A stretch of DNA of 64,000 bases from Bifidobacterium colobi (lineage in GTDB: Bacteria > Actinomycetota > Actinomycetes > Actinomycetales > Bifidobacteriaceae), in the NCBI RefSeq assembly GCF_018555455.1, contig NZ_JAFEJU010000002.1:310001-374000 (forward strand), read 5' to 3'. The notes under the pieces were generated by a model. The model did not search any database, was not told the DNA's origin, and was given only the letters and a program-made list of their open reading frames with translations. Both the position numbers and the translations under genes were made by a program. Shown here piece after piece: positions 52,268-60,568 of the stretch (position 1 is its first letter; each line of letters begins with the position of its first letter).

Positions 52268-53305
52268 TTACTTCAGCGTGATCTGCGTGCCGTCGGTGTC
52301 CTTGGTGATCTTGCCGATCACGTAACCGGTTTCACCGTTGGATTCGAGTAGTTTCAGGGTTTCGTCGGCGCGTTCGGCCGGCACGGCGAGCACCATGCCG
52401 ATGCCCATGTTGAAGATGTTGTACATCTCCTTATGGTCGATTTCGCCGGCCTTCTCCAACACGTTGAAGATCGGCAGCACGGGCCAGGAGCCAAGGTTGA
52501 TTTCGGCGGCGAGACCGTCCGGAATCATACGCGGCACGTTCTCGATGAAGCCGCCGCCGGTGATGTGTGCCACGCCCTTGACGACGCCGGACTTGAACAG
52601 CGGGGAGAGGGCCTTCACGTAGATCTTGGTGGGGGTGAGCAGCACATCGCCGAGCTTAGCGCCGCCGAGCTCGTCCAGTTCGGTGTCCACGGTGTAGCCG
52701 GCCTGCTCGAACAGGGCCTTGCGTACCAGGGAGAAGCCGTTGGAGTGCACGCCGGTGGAAGGCAGGCCGATCAGCGTATCGCCTTCGGTGATGGTGGAGC
52801 CGTCCACGATGGCGGACTTTTCGGCCACGCCCACGGAGAAGCCGGCCAGATCGTATTCGTCTTCGTCGTACATGCCCGGCATTTCAGCGGTTTCGCCGCC
52901 AACCAGTGCGGAGCCGGCTTCGACGCAGCCGTCGGCCACGCCGGCCACGACCTGCTCGAGCAGAGCCGGATCGTTCTTGCCGCAGGCGATGTAGTCGAGG
53001 AAGAACAGCGGTTCGGCGCCTTGGGCGGCGATATCGTTGACGCACATGGCCACGCAGTCGATGCCGATGGTGTTGTGCTTGCCGACCATCTTGGCCACCA
53101 TGAGCTTGGTGCCCACGCCGTCGGTGCCGGAGATCAGCACCGGCTCCTTGTAGCCCAGGGAAGCAAGGTCGAACAGGCCGCCGAAGCCGCCGATGCCGCC
53201 CACCACGCCGGGGCGGTTGGTGCGTGCCACATGGGACTTGATGCGCTTGACGACTTCGTATCCGGCTTCGACGCTAACGCCGGCGTTCTCATATGCTTTT
53301 GGCAT
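52268..53305 (-). CDS. purM: Phosphoribosylformylglycinamidine cyclo-ligase PurM
   Basis: PurM (AIR synthetase) closes FGAM to AIR with ATP, the fifth step. The 345 residues are typical. [12 protein letters not shown] near residue 40, [31 protein letters not shown] and [12 protein letters not shown] match the family ATP/FGAM site. GGCCCTTTC with AAAGAAAGG upstream serves as ribosome-binding region. It lies between purF and purD with short gaps (about 70 and 55 bp). Confidence 0.97.
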   Translation of the reverse strand: MPKAYENAGVSVEAGYEVVKRIKSHVARTNRPGVVGGIGGFGGLFDLASLGYKEPVLISGTDGVGTKLMVAKMVGKHNTIGIDCVAMCVNDIAAQGAEPLFFLDYIACGKNDPALLEQVVAGVADGCVEAGSALVGGETAEMPGMYDEDEYDLAGFSVGVAEKSAIVDGSTITEGDTLIGLPSTGVHSNGFSLVRKALFEQAGYTVDTELDELGGAKLGDVLLTPTKIYVKALSPLFKSGVVKGVAHITGGGFIENVPRMIPDGLAAEINLGSWPVLPIFNVLEKAGEIDHKEMYNIFNMGIGMVLAVPAERADETLKLLESNGETGYVIGKITKDTDGTQITLK

Positions 53306-53361
53306 GAAAGGGCCTTTCTTTTCCGTATTGGGGCTTTGATTTCTGGGCTGAGGACTTTGTT

Positions 53362-54873
53362 TTATTCGTTTTCCGGCTGCACGGTGTTGTACTCGTTGCC
53401 GATGTACTTGCTCTTGTACAGTGCGAATTCAGGCAGGCGGACGCGGTCCTCGGGCGTGAGGGACTTCAGGAAGTCGGCCTCATAATCGTCAAGGGCGGTG
53501 GGGTAGTCGCCGTTGAAGTAGGCGACGCACAGGCCACCGTACGGGGCGTCGGCGTTCAGGCCGATGGATTCCACCAAGCCGTCGAGGGACAGGTAGGCCA
53601 GGGAATCGGCGCCGATGTAGTCGCGAATCTCTTCCACGCTCATCTTGGCTGCGATGAGTTCCTTGGTGGTGGAGATGTCGATGCCGTAGAAGCAGGGGTA
53701 CTTGAGCGGCGGGGAGCTGATGCGCATATGCACTTCGGCCGCCCCGGCTTCCTTCAAAAGCTGCACGATGCGCTTGGAGGTGGTGCCGCGCACGATGGAG
53801 TCATCGATAACGATGACGCGCTTGCCCTTGACCACACCGCGTACGGCGGAAAGCTTCATGCGCACGCCCTGCTCACGCAGCTCCTGCGTGGGCTGGATGA
53901 AGGTGCGGGCCACATACTGGTTCTTGATCAGGCCCATTTCGTTCGGCAGCCCCGCAGCTTCCGCATAACCGGAGGCGGCGGAAAGCGAGGAGTTCGGCAC
54001 GCCGATCACCATATCGGCGTCCACCGGGGACTCGGCGGCCAGGCGCGCGCCCATACGCTTGCGGGCGGAGTGCACGTTGACGCCGTAGATGTCGGAATCC
54101 GGGCGGGCGAAGTAAATGTATTCCATTGAGCAGATGGCCAGCTGGGTGTTGTTGGTGTACTGCACGATCTTGTAGCCGTGATCGCTGACCACCACAATCT
54201 CACCCGGGCGAATATTGCGCACCAGCTCGGCACCGACCACGTCCAGCGCGCAGGTTTCGGAGGCGAGCACGTAGGCGCCGTTCTTCATCTTGCCGAGGGA
54301 GAGCGGGCGGAAACCGTTCGGGTCGAGGGCGCCGATCATGGCGTCTTCGGTCATCAAGAGGTAGGCGAAGCCGCCGTGGACCGTGTTCAGGGCTTCCTTG
54401 AGCTTGTCCATGAAGGTGCGCTGCAGGGAGCGACGAATCAAGTGCATGAGCACTTCGGTGTCGGAGTTCGAGTGGAAGATGGCGCCTTCGTCTTCAAGCT
54501 TGCGGCGCAGTGACGGGCAGTTCGTCAGGTTGCCGTTGTGGCACAGTGCCACGTCGCCGTCGTGGAAACGGAAGATGAACGGTTGGATATTGTCCGTGGT
54601 GCCGGATCCGGCGGTGGCGTAGCGCACATGGCCGATGGCGCGGTCGCCCTTCAGTCGTTCGATTTCGCGCTCATCGCTGAACACCTGGGTGAGCAGGCCG
54701 AGTCCGCGGTGGCCGATGAGGTGGCCATGATCGTTGGAGACGATGCCGGCGCCTTCCTGGCCGCGGTGTTGCAGTGCGTGTAGACCGAAATAGGTGAGTC
54801 GGGCGGCGTCGGGATGGCCCCATACGCCGAAGATGCCACATTCCTCATGAATGTCTTCGAGTTCAGCCGACAA
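53362..54873 (-). CDS. purF: Amidophosphoribosyltransferase PurF (TTG start)
   Basis: PurF makes phosphoribosylamine from PRPP and glutamine, the committed purine step. The TTG at 54873 is chosen because AAAAGGAG lies seven bases upstream. It leaves an 11-residue propeptide ([11 protein letters not shown]) before the nucleophile C12 in [10 protein letters not shown], exactly as in the Bacillus-type enzyme that is processed at this Cys. The 503-residue protein has the glutaminase part first, then the PRPP loop [16 protein letters not shown]. Of the four Fe-S cysteines of the Bacillus type, three can be matched (ICSMEY, YPCFYGI, LCVAYF) but the fourth is Tyr (Y452). purM and purD follow on the same strand. 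Confidence 0.95.
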   Translation of the reverse strand: MSAELEDIHEECGIFGVWGHPDAARLTYFGLHALQHRGQEGAGIVSNDHGHLIGHRGLGLLTQVFSDEREIERLKGDRAIGHVRYATAGSGTTDNIQPFIFRFHDGDVALCHNGNLTNCPSLRRKLEDEGAIFHSNSDTEVLMHLIRRSLQRTFMDKLKEALNTVHGGFAYLLMTEDAMIGALDPNGFRPLSLGKMKNGAYVLASETCALDVVGAELVRNIRPGEIVVVSDHGYKIVQYTNNTQLAICSMEYIYFARPDSDIYGVNVHSARKRMGARLAAESPVDADMVIGVPNSSLSAASGYAEAAGLPNEMGLIKNQYVARTFIQPTQELREQGVRMKLSAVRGVVKGKRVIVIDDSIVRGTTSKRIVQLLKEAGAAEVHMRISSPPLKYPCFYGIDISTTKELIAAKMSVEEIRDYIGADSLAYLSLDGLVESIGLNADAPYGGLCVAYFNGDYPTALDDYEADFLKSLTPEDRVRLPEFALYKSKYIGNEYNTVQPENE

Positions 54874-55117
54874 GCCAAAGCTCCTTTTCAAGCAGGGGGA
54901 TTCACTACCTGTTAACCCTACCAATCGGCGGCTACATCATCGTGTTTGCGCGCACGGAACGTCATGCCGGCGGTTTTGTGTGCGCAAGTCGCACGAATCC
55001 GCACAAGCGCACATGCCACTTATTGGCGGAATGCCGGCAACAAAGAGGAATTCGGTGTGCGTTGGCGGGTAGCCAATCCGCACACACTTCTTATTGAGAA
55101 TCATTCGCTGCGTCGCA
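54874..55117. promoter_or_regulatory. Divergent promoter region, purF / SOS polymerase
   Basis: About 240 bp with no gene; small frames here lack start signals. GTTTGCGCGCACGG and GTGTGCGCAAG near 54945-54985 form a weak inverted pair. It must hold the pur promoter; the LexA box lies to its right. Confidence 0.4.
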
Positions 55118-55133
55118 TCGAACAAACGTTCGA
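55118..55133. promoter_or_regulatory. LexA (SOS) box
   Basis: TCGAACAAACGTTCGA is a perfect palindrome fitting the Gram-positive/actinobacterial LexA consensus CGAACNNNNGTTCG. It lies 52 bp upstream of the Y-family polymerase start. Confidence 0.9.
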
Positions 55134-55184
55134 CCGATTTGCTATGCTTGGAAGGCAGTTCTTCAACGGGAAGGAGGTGTTGAT

Positions 55185-56774
55185 ATGGGCAATCAGCGCG
55201 ACCGTATCTATCTGGCCATTGACCTGAAGTCCTTCTATGCCTCCGTGGAATGTCAGGCGCGAGGGCTTGACCCGCTGACCACGCACTTGGTGGTGGCGGA
55301 TGAGACGCGCACGGATAAGACCATTTGCCTGGCGGTCTCACCGTCGCTCAAGGCGTACGGCATTCCCGGCCGTCCGCGCTTGTTCGAGGCCAAGCAACGG
55401 TTGGCGCAGGTCAATATGGAGCGTGCGGCTCGTGTGCCGGGAGGCCGGTTGGCTGGCGAGTCCTACTACGCCCGCGAGCTGGCCGTGAATCCGAGACTGA
55501 AGGCTTCGATGATTATTGCGCCTCCGCGCATGGCGCATTATCTGGAGATCAGCGGGCGCATCTACGGCATCTATCTGAAGTACGCCGCGCCTCAGGATAT
55601 CCATGTCTACTCGATTGATGAGGTGTTCATTGATGCCACGCCGTATTTGCGCGCGTTGAACATGACGCCGCATGAGATGGCCATGACCATCGTGCGGGAC
55701 ATTCTCGCTGAAACCGGTATCACCGCCACGGCGGGTATCGGCACGAATATGTATCTGGCCAAGGTCGCCATGGATATTGTGGCCAAGCATATGCCGGCTG
55801 ATAGGGATGGCGTACGCGTGGCCGAACTGGATGAGATGTCATACCGTCGGCTGCTCTGGAATCATCGTCCGTTGAAGGATTTCTGGCGGGTGGGGCATGG
55901 TTATGCGCGCAAGCTCGAGCATATCGGCTTGCTGACCATGGGGGACATCGCCCGTTGTTCTTTGGGGCGCGCCTCGGATTATTACAACGAGGATCTGCTC
56001 TACCGTATGTTCGGTGTGAATGCGGAGCTGCTCATCGATCACGCGTGGGGGTGGGAGCCGTGCACCATCGCGGATATCAAGGCGTATGAGCCCGAGGCGC
56101 ATAGTACGAGCATCGGTCAGGTGTTGACCGGGCCTGCCATTTGGCATACGGCTCGGCTGATTACCAAGGAGATGGCGGATGCGCTCGCGCTTGACTTGGT
56201 GGGTAAAGGTGTGAAAACCAATCGGCTTACTTTGGTCGTTGGCTATGACACCGGCAGTCTGGATGCTGCGAAGCTTGACGATTGTGAGGATCCGGCAATG
56301 CGCGTGTTGGCTGGGCGTGCGGCACGGGAATATCGTGGTCCGGTTGCCTATGACCATTACGGGCGCAAAGTGCCCAAGCCAGCGGTCGGTTCGATTGGAT
56401 TAGGTGATTACACGGCATCGGCTGAACGCATTCGCAAAGCGATGGCGCTGCTGTTCGAGCGTATCGCTGATCCGCTGCTGCTGGTGCGTCGTTTGACGGT
56501 GATTGCCGACGATATTGCCACGCCGAAAGAGCTCGCGGCAGGTAAACGCTATGAGCAGCTTGATCTGTTTGCTCAGGCGGATGAAGATGGGCCCGATGCT
56601 GCGATTGCGGCGGATACTGGTTCCGGCAAATCCGCAAGCGAGGAGACCATTGAGCGCACGTTGCTCACAATCAAACATCGGTTCGGCAATAATGCGGTGG
56701 TCAAGGCCATGAATATGGAAGAAGGTGCCACCGGCATAGCGCGTAATGGGCAAATCGGGGGACATCGCCGTTAA
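55185..56774 (+). CDS. Y-family DNA polymerase, UvrX/UmuC type
   Basis: A 529-residue translesion polymerase of the UvrX/YqjW type found in Gram-positive chromosomes and elements. The catalytic acids are D13 in LAIDLKSFYASVE and D145-E146 in YSIDEVFID. TICLAVSPSLKAYGIPGRPRLFE is typical of this branch. A helix-hairpin region and little-finger domain follow. A beta-clamp motif QLDLF lies at 458-462. AAGGAGGTG precedes the ATG. A LexA box in the promoter makes it SOS-induced. A YolD-like gene follows after a REP-like element, as in other UvrX/YolD loci. Confidence 0.94.
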   Translation: MGNQRDRIYLAIDLKSFYASVECQARGLDPLTTHLVVADETRTDKTICLAVSPSLKAYGIPGRPRLFEAKQRLAQVNMERAARVPGGRLAGESYYARELAVNPRLKASMIIAPPRMAHYLEISGRIYGIYLKYAAPQDIHVYSIDEVFIDATPYLRALNMTPHEMAMTIVRDILAETGITATAGIGTNMYLAKVAMDIVAKHMPADRDGVRVAELDEMSYRRLLWNHRPLKDFWRVGHGYARKLEHIGLLTMGDIARCSLGRASDYYNEDLLYRMFGVNAELLIDHAWGWEPCTIADIKAYEPEAHSTSIGQVLTGPAIWHTARLITKEMADALALDLVGKGVKTNRLTLVVGYDTGSLDAAKLDDCEDPAMRVLAGRAAREYRGPVAYDHYGRKVPKPAVGSIGLGDYTASAERIRKAMALLFERIADPLLLVRRLTVIADDIATPKELAAGKRYEQLDLFAQADEDGPDAAIAADTGSGKSASEETIERTLLTIKHRFGNNAVVKAMNMEEGATGIARNGQIGGHRR

Positions 56775-56942
56775 GCAAACAGCGGTGCCGAACCGTTAAG
56801 CAAACAGCACGGTGTGCTGTTTGTAGGTGAGGGGAGCGGCTGTGCCGCGACGAAAATCCGTAGGATTTTGGTTTGTAGGCGATGTGCGAGCCGACAGGCG
56901 AGCGGAAATAGTGCGGGCGTAGCCCGTCGGTAATTGCAGGAG
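56771..56942. repeat. REP-like element, copy B (module order alpha-beta)
   Basis: Two CGTTAAGCAAACAGC starts precede the hairpin CAAACAGCAC/GTGCTGTTTG (56801-56823). Module alpha holds GTAGGTGAGGGGAGCGGCTG, and module beta holds GCGAGCCGACAGGCGAG and GGGCGTAGCCCGTC. The latter ends ATTGCAGG, 8 bp before the YolD-like gene. The element sits between two genes expected to act together. Confidence 0.8.
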
Positions 56943-56950
56943 CATCGAGC

Positions 56951-57169
56951 ATGACATTGCAGGAAACACATCAATACGATGACATCATCGATTTGCCGCA
57001 CCATGTGTCGCGTAAGCATCCGCGGATGGCGCGCAGCAAACGTGCCGCCCAGTTCATGCCGTTCGCCGCATTGACCGGGTATGATCAGGTGCTTGCGCAC
57101 ACGGCGCAGGCGACTCAGCGCGCGGTTGCCGCCGCCGATGCGCAAGGGGATGATGATTTTGGTGCGTAG
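56951..57169 (+). CDS. YolD-like protein
   Basis: A 72-residue protein of the YolD family: YDDIIDLPHHVSRKHPRMARSKRAAQFMPFAALTGYDQVL. YolD-like proteins are usually encoded next to UvrX-type polymerases and are thought to be their UmuD-like partner; that is known association, not proven here. AGGAGC lies six bases before the ATG. The 176-bp gap to the polymerase gene is filled by REP-like copy B; co-transcription from the SOS promoter is still likely. Confidence 0.85.
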   Translation: MTLQETHQYDDIIDLPHHVSRKHPRMARSKRAAQFMPFAALTGYDQVLAHTAQATQRAVAAADAQGDDDFGA

Positions 57170-57186
57170 ATAGTCGATGCCGAAGC

Positions 57187-57837
57187 TTAGTCCGCGTTAT
57201 TTCTGGGTGTAGGGTATGCCTCGCGTACGAGCTGTGAGAATGATTCGCTGGCAAGTCCGAAGAAGGCTCCGGTGATGAGCTCCAGCGTGAAGCCGGTGGG
57301 CAGGTCGCTGTCGTCGGCCAATGTGGTCATTAGTGTGCCGAATTTGTCGGGTTCGTTGTTCCATATCGTCGACATTTCCTGCAGGGTCATGAGCTTGGCG
57401 AGCAGTTCCGCAAAACGTGGCGAGGAAAGGAACTTGTTCAGGGTCTCTATGCGATAGCGCTGCATGATGGGATCGCTGGTGTTCTGGAAAATCCAATGAC
57501 GAACGGCTTCAATGGAGTCGCTGTGCAGTCCGGTATATGCGCATGCCTGACTCATGTCAAAGGTGCGTTCGCTGGTTTCTCCGGTCAGGTAGCCGACGTC
57601 CACGCCGAAGAAGTCGGCGATCATTGCCATGGTCTCATATTTGGGGAATCCGATTTCGCCGGAAGCCGTGCGATTGCCGGTGTTCAGCCAACGGCTCACG
57701 TCTTTTTGATGATATCGAGTCAGATACTGTTTATTAAGCTGGCTGACGAACGAAAGCTGCGTTAAGCCGCGTTCCTCCATGCATTGCTTCAATCGTTCAC
57801 GCCAGATTGTCGCATTCTGCTGAGTTATATCATTCAT
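57187..57837 (-). CDS. XRE-family transcriptional regulator
   Basis: A 216-residue protein with an N-terminal helix-turn-helix of the XRE/Cro type: WRERLKQCMEERGLTQLSFVSQLN, then KDVSRWLN and ETMAMIADFFGVDVGYLTGE. The C-terminal 130 residues are not recognised and may sense a signal or form dimers. The ATG at 57837 follows AGAAGG about 11 bases upstream and removes a 25-residue lead that looks non-coding. It is convergent with the YolD-like gene and divergent from two tiny ORFs, an arrangement like a phage or island repressor and its target. Nothing else nearby is clearly phage-derived. Confidence 0.85.
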   Translation of the reverse strand: MNDITQQNATIWRERLKQCMEERGLTQLSFVSQLNKQYLTRYHQKDVSRWLNTGNRTASGEIGFPKYETMAMIADFFGVDVGYLTGETSERTFDMSQACAYTGLHSDSIEAVRHWIFQNTSDPIMQRYRIETLNKFLSSPRFAELLAKLMTLQEMSTIWNNEPDKFGTLMTTLADDSDLPTGFTLELITGAFFGLASESFSQLVREAYPTPRNNAD

Positions 57838-58007
57838 GGTATAAAAATGCCTTCTTGAACCGGTGTATTTATAACATCTTATGTCATTGACATAATAACG
57901 CGCCACCTTCACGATGGAACACAGAAGTGGAGAGCAGGGTTCTTAACAAACTCAGTGGCTAACTGAGGTGCCATTGTCCCTCCTCCCATAGCGTCAGGAG
58001 GGTGCGA

Positions 58008-58139
58008 GTGGTTTCACGGTGGGCGCATTCCGCAGGCGAGCTCAATGATGGCTCGCCTCGTATGCGTGCGCTCGCTGACATGTGCGCCAATACCGGTTTG
58101 AGTATTTCCTCGCCTGCGTCATTCGGAGGGGATGAATGA
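58008..58139 (+). CDS. Tiny ORF, coupled to the next
   Basis: A GTG-started frame of 43 residues (VVSRWAHSAGELNDGSPRMR and on) with AGGAGG six bases upstream. Its stop overlaps the next start as ATGA. No family is recognised. It could be a real small protein divergent from the XRE gene or a remnant; coding is inferred only from start signals and coupling. Confidence 0.35.
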   Translation: MVSRWAHSAGELNDGSPRMRALADMCANTGLSISSPASFGGDE

Positions 58140-58312
58140 CGCGTCCATTTACCCAGTTGGCATCCGCCATTCTGCACGGCATGCGTGCCGTCGATGACAT
58201 TGCGCGCGATGTTGCGGCACGCGATGACGAGTCCGGCGCTGACAACGAACAGCACGACTCCAAGCTGACGCAGTATCCGTCAACCCCGCGCAGCATTAAT
58301 GATGATGGCTGA
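58136..58312 (+). CDS. Small ORF of 58 residues downstream of the tiny ORF
   Basis: A 58-residue frame (MTRPFTQLASAILHGMRAVD and on) with GGAGGGG four bases upstream. It overlaps the preceding tiny ORF by ATGA. The N-terminal half could form an amphipathic helix (ILHGMRAVDDIARDVAARDD) and the rest is polar. No family is recognised. The gene order with the divergent XRE gene suggests a regulated small protein, but it may not be expressed. Confidence 0.4.
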   Translation: MTRPFTQLASAILHGMRAVDDIARDVAARDDESGADNEQHDSKLTQYPSTPRSINDDG

Positions 58313-58457
58313 AATGCAGCAAGACTGATGCTCGGAATCACCGGATTGCTGCAATTGGAGTCAACTGGCATTTCCATGCGCTGAAATCGCGTGTTTGCGA
58401 GCTTTGCAATTGCGTGAAGGATTAAGGTAGGAGAAAAGAAGCAAAGGAGCGTTAATC

Positions 58458-59027
58458 ATGGCATCTGCATTGCATGCGAATCCCGGCGAGCGTGAGATTC
58501 TGTCGACCAGAGCATGGGTACAGGGTGAAGGCACGTGGGGTACTAATAAATTGTGCCAAGTGCTGCTCACCGATAAGAATCTGATCGTGGGCGTTGAAGG
58601 ATTCCTCGGTGGCATCAAGGAGATGCGTACATATCCGGTCAGCCAAATCATCGTGGTCAATGGCAATGCCCAAGTGCGGGCTACGAGCGAAGGTGCTGCC
58701 GAAATCGATACCAAACAGGGGCATCTTTCCCTGCATATGGAATCCAGAAACGAAGCGAAGAAGTTCGCTGACATGCTCCGGCAGCTGGTCACCACCGGAA
58801 CAGTGGACACCTCGAAAGATGAGGCCGGATTCCTGGCCGACATGGCCGGGCAGCTTGGCGGCACATTGAAGGACACCTTTGGCTCGTTCACCAAGGAACT
58901 CGGAATCGGCGGCCAGCTAGGCAACAAGCAGGTTTCCATAACTTGCAGCGGGTGCGGTGCCACGTTGAACGGTACCAAAGGGCAGACCGTGCAATGCCCG
59001 TATTGCGACGGCATGCGTCAGTTGTGA
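58458..59027 (+). CDS. PH-like domain protein with C-terminal zinc ribbon (YdjG-like)
   Basis: A 189-residue protein. Residues about 1-115 look like a bacterial PH-like domain (LTDKNLIVGVEGFLGG, MRTYPVSQIIVVNGNAQV). A helical linker follows, and the C-terminus is a zinc ribbon with CSGCGA and CPYCDG. AAAGGAG lies eight bases before the ATG. It is 26 bp upstream of an SPFH protein. This pairing resembles the Bacillus ydjG-ydjI pair, so a role in membrane or envelope stress is possible but not shown. Confidence 0.8.
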   Translation: MASALHANPGEREILSTRAWVQGEGTWGTNKLCQVLLTDKNLIVGVEGFLGGIKEMRTYPVSQIIVVNGNAQVRATSEGAAEIDTKQGHLSLHMESRNEAKKFADMLRQLVTTGTVDTSKDEAGFLADMAGQLGGTLKDTFGSFTKELGIGGQLGNKQVSITCSGCGATLNGTKGQTVQCPYCDGMRQL

Positions 59028-59053
59028 GTGAGAGCGATTAGGAAGGTAGAACA

Positions 59054-60373
59054 ATGGCGTTAGTTCAAGCATTCGCGGGAGCGCTCGGCGGCACGTTCGC
59101 CGATATGTGGAAGGACATCATCACCGTAGGCCCGTTCGACGAGCGTACCGTGGTGATGCCGGGTGTGCTGCAACAGACCAATCGCGGTCGCGGTTCGAAC
59201 ACGCGCGGCTCCGAAGGTGTGATCTCCAACGGCTCCAAAATCTACGTGCCGGTGGGAACAGCCGCATTCATCTACGATCAGGGCGGTATTGAAGCCGTCA
59301 TCACCCAGGCCGGCGGTTACGAGTACCAGAACGGTGAAAGCACCATTTTCAACGGTGACGGCATCGGCAAATCAGTGTTCGACACCATCGGCGACCGTTT
59401 CGCATTCGGTGGTCAGCCATCCGTCACCAAACGCGTGGCTTTCATCAATCTGCGTGAGATTCGCGGCATCAAATTCGGCACCCCGGCACCGCTCGTTTAC
59501 CATGACCGGTTCTACGGCACCGATTTGGAGATTCGCGCGCGTGGTGCCATGTCCTTGCAGGTGACCGATCCGGTCAAGTTCGTGTGTAACTTCGTGCCCG
59601 CCAATCTGGACTACTACACGTTCGATGATCCGCGGGCGCGCTCGCAGGTGTTGTCTGAATTCCTGCAGTCGTTCATGGTGGCGGTTAATTCGCTCTCCGA
59701 TCAGTACCGTATCTCTCAGCTGCCGGCGCAATCCAATGCGATTGCGAAGAATGTGGCCGCCGATGAGGCGAATGCTGGAACGTGGCCTGAACGTTTCGGC
59801 TTCTCTCTGGTGGGCATCGGCATCGAAAGCATCGAATTTACGCCCGAGTCTCGTGAGTTGGTCAAGCGCTACTCGCAGCAGCACATGGATATGAAGGCAT
59901 ACGAGGATATCTCGGTGCAGGCCGGCAATATGGCGGCGCAGCAGAAGATTGCGCAGGGCATCCAGAACAATGGACTGGGTAATATGGGCGGCATGATCTT
60001 CGGCATGAACATGGCCCAAGGGCTTGGGCCGGCAGCTCAAGTGCCGGGAGCTCCGGGTGCCGGTGTTTGGCCCGGCCAGCCAGCCGCCGCGCCCGCGACT
60101 GCGGCTCCTGCAGCGGCGACTGCCTCGCCGGTAGCACAGCCATCTGCTCCGGCAGCACCTGCAGCACCAGCAGCACCAGCTGCGCAGCCTGCCGCGGCGC
60201 CGGCCGCACAATCTGCAACACCAGCCGCTCCAGCGCCTGCACAGCCTGCCGCGCCCAGCATGTCGCTTGAAGAGCAGCTCAGCGCGGTGAAAAAGCTTAA
60301 GGAACTGTTGGATGCCGGCATCCTTTCTCAGGATGAGTTCGATGCCAAGAAGAAGCAGATTCTTGGACTGTAG
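59054..60373 (+). CDS. SPFH-domain protein with SHOCT motif (YdjI-like)
   Basis: A 439-residue protein of the YdjI/virion-core-like SPFH branch. Residues about 15-290 are SPFH (VTKRVAFINLREIRGIKFGTP, EIRARGAMSLQVTDP). A Pro/Ala-rich linker with many APAAPAAP repeats (about 330-400) follows, then a SHOCT domain (LEEQLSAVKKLKELLDAGILSQDEFDAKKKQILGL). SHOCT domains are often oligomerisation or adaptor units. AGGAAGG lies about nine bases before the ATG. It forms an operon with the zinc-ribbon protein, and a strong terminator follows. Confidence 0.88.
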   Translation: MALVQAFAGALGGTFADMWKDIITVGPFDERTVVMPGVLQQTNRGRGSNTRGSEGVISNGSKIYVPVGTAAFIYDQGGIEAVITQAGGYEYQNGESTIFNGDGIGKSVFDTIGDRFAFGGQPSVTKRVAFINLREIRGIKFGTPAPLVYHDRFYGTDLEIRARGAMSLQVTDPVKFVCNFVPANLDYYTFDDPRARSQVLSEFLQSFMVAVNSLSDQYRISQLPAQSNAIAKNVAADEANAGTWPERFGFSLVGIGIESIEFTPESRELVKRYSQQHMDMKAYEDISVQAGNMAAQQKIAQGIQNNGLGNMGGMIFGMNMAQGLGPAAQVPGAPGAGVWPGQPAAAPATAAPAAATASPVAQPSAPAAPAAPAAPAAQPAAAPAAQSATPAAPAPAQPAAPSMSLEEQLSAVKKLKELLDAGILSQDEFDAKKKQILGL

Positions 60374-60417
60374 GTGAATGCTGCAGTGCGATAAGCGCGC
60401 AATCAACCTTGAATGCA

Positions 60418-60466
60418 AAAAGTGCCGCGACCATGCGATGATTCGCTATGGTCGCGGCACTTTATT
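60418..60466 (+). terminator. Terminator after SPFH gene
   Basis: AAGTGCCGCGACCAT pairs perfectly with ATGGTCGCGGCACTT, 15 bp with a 13-nt loop, followed by TATT. A-rich 5' and T-rich 3' flanks allow it to work in both directions. Confidence 0.9.
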
Positions 60467-60568
60467 GTTGGATATCGTTTGGATGATACTGCTGCGGCTC
60501 TGGCGGCATCGCGGTGGACGATGTGTGATCCGAGCCGCAGAGCCGCGTCAGCCGAGCTGTGGAATCAA

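Noticed and set aside
60492-60540. A terminator for the aldo/keto reductase (CTGCGGCTC with GAGCCGCAG)
   Set aside because: The stem is 9 bp with a 31-nt loop and no T-run on the minus strand, too weak to claim.
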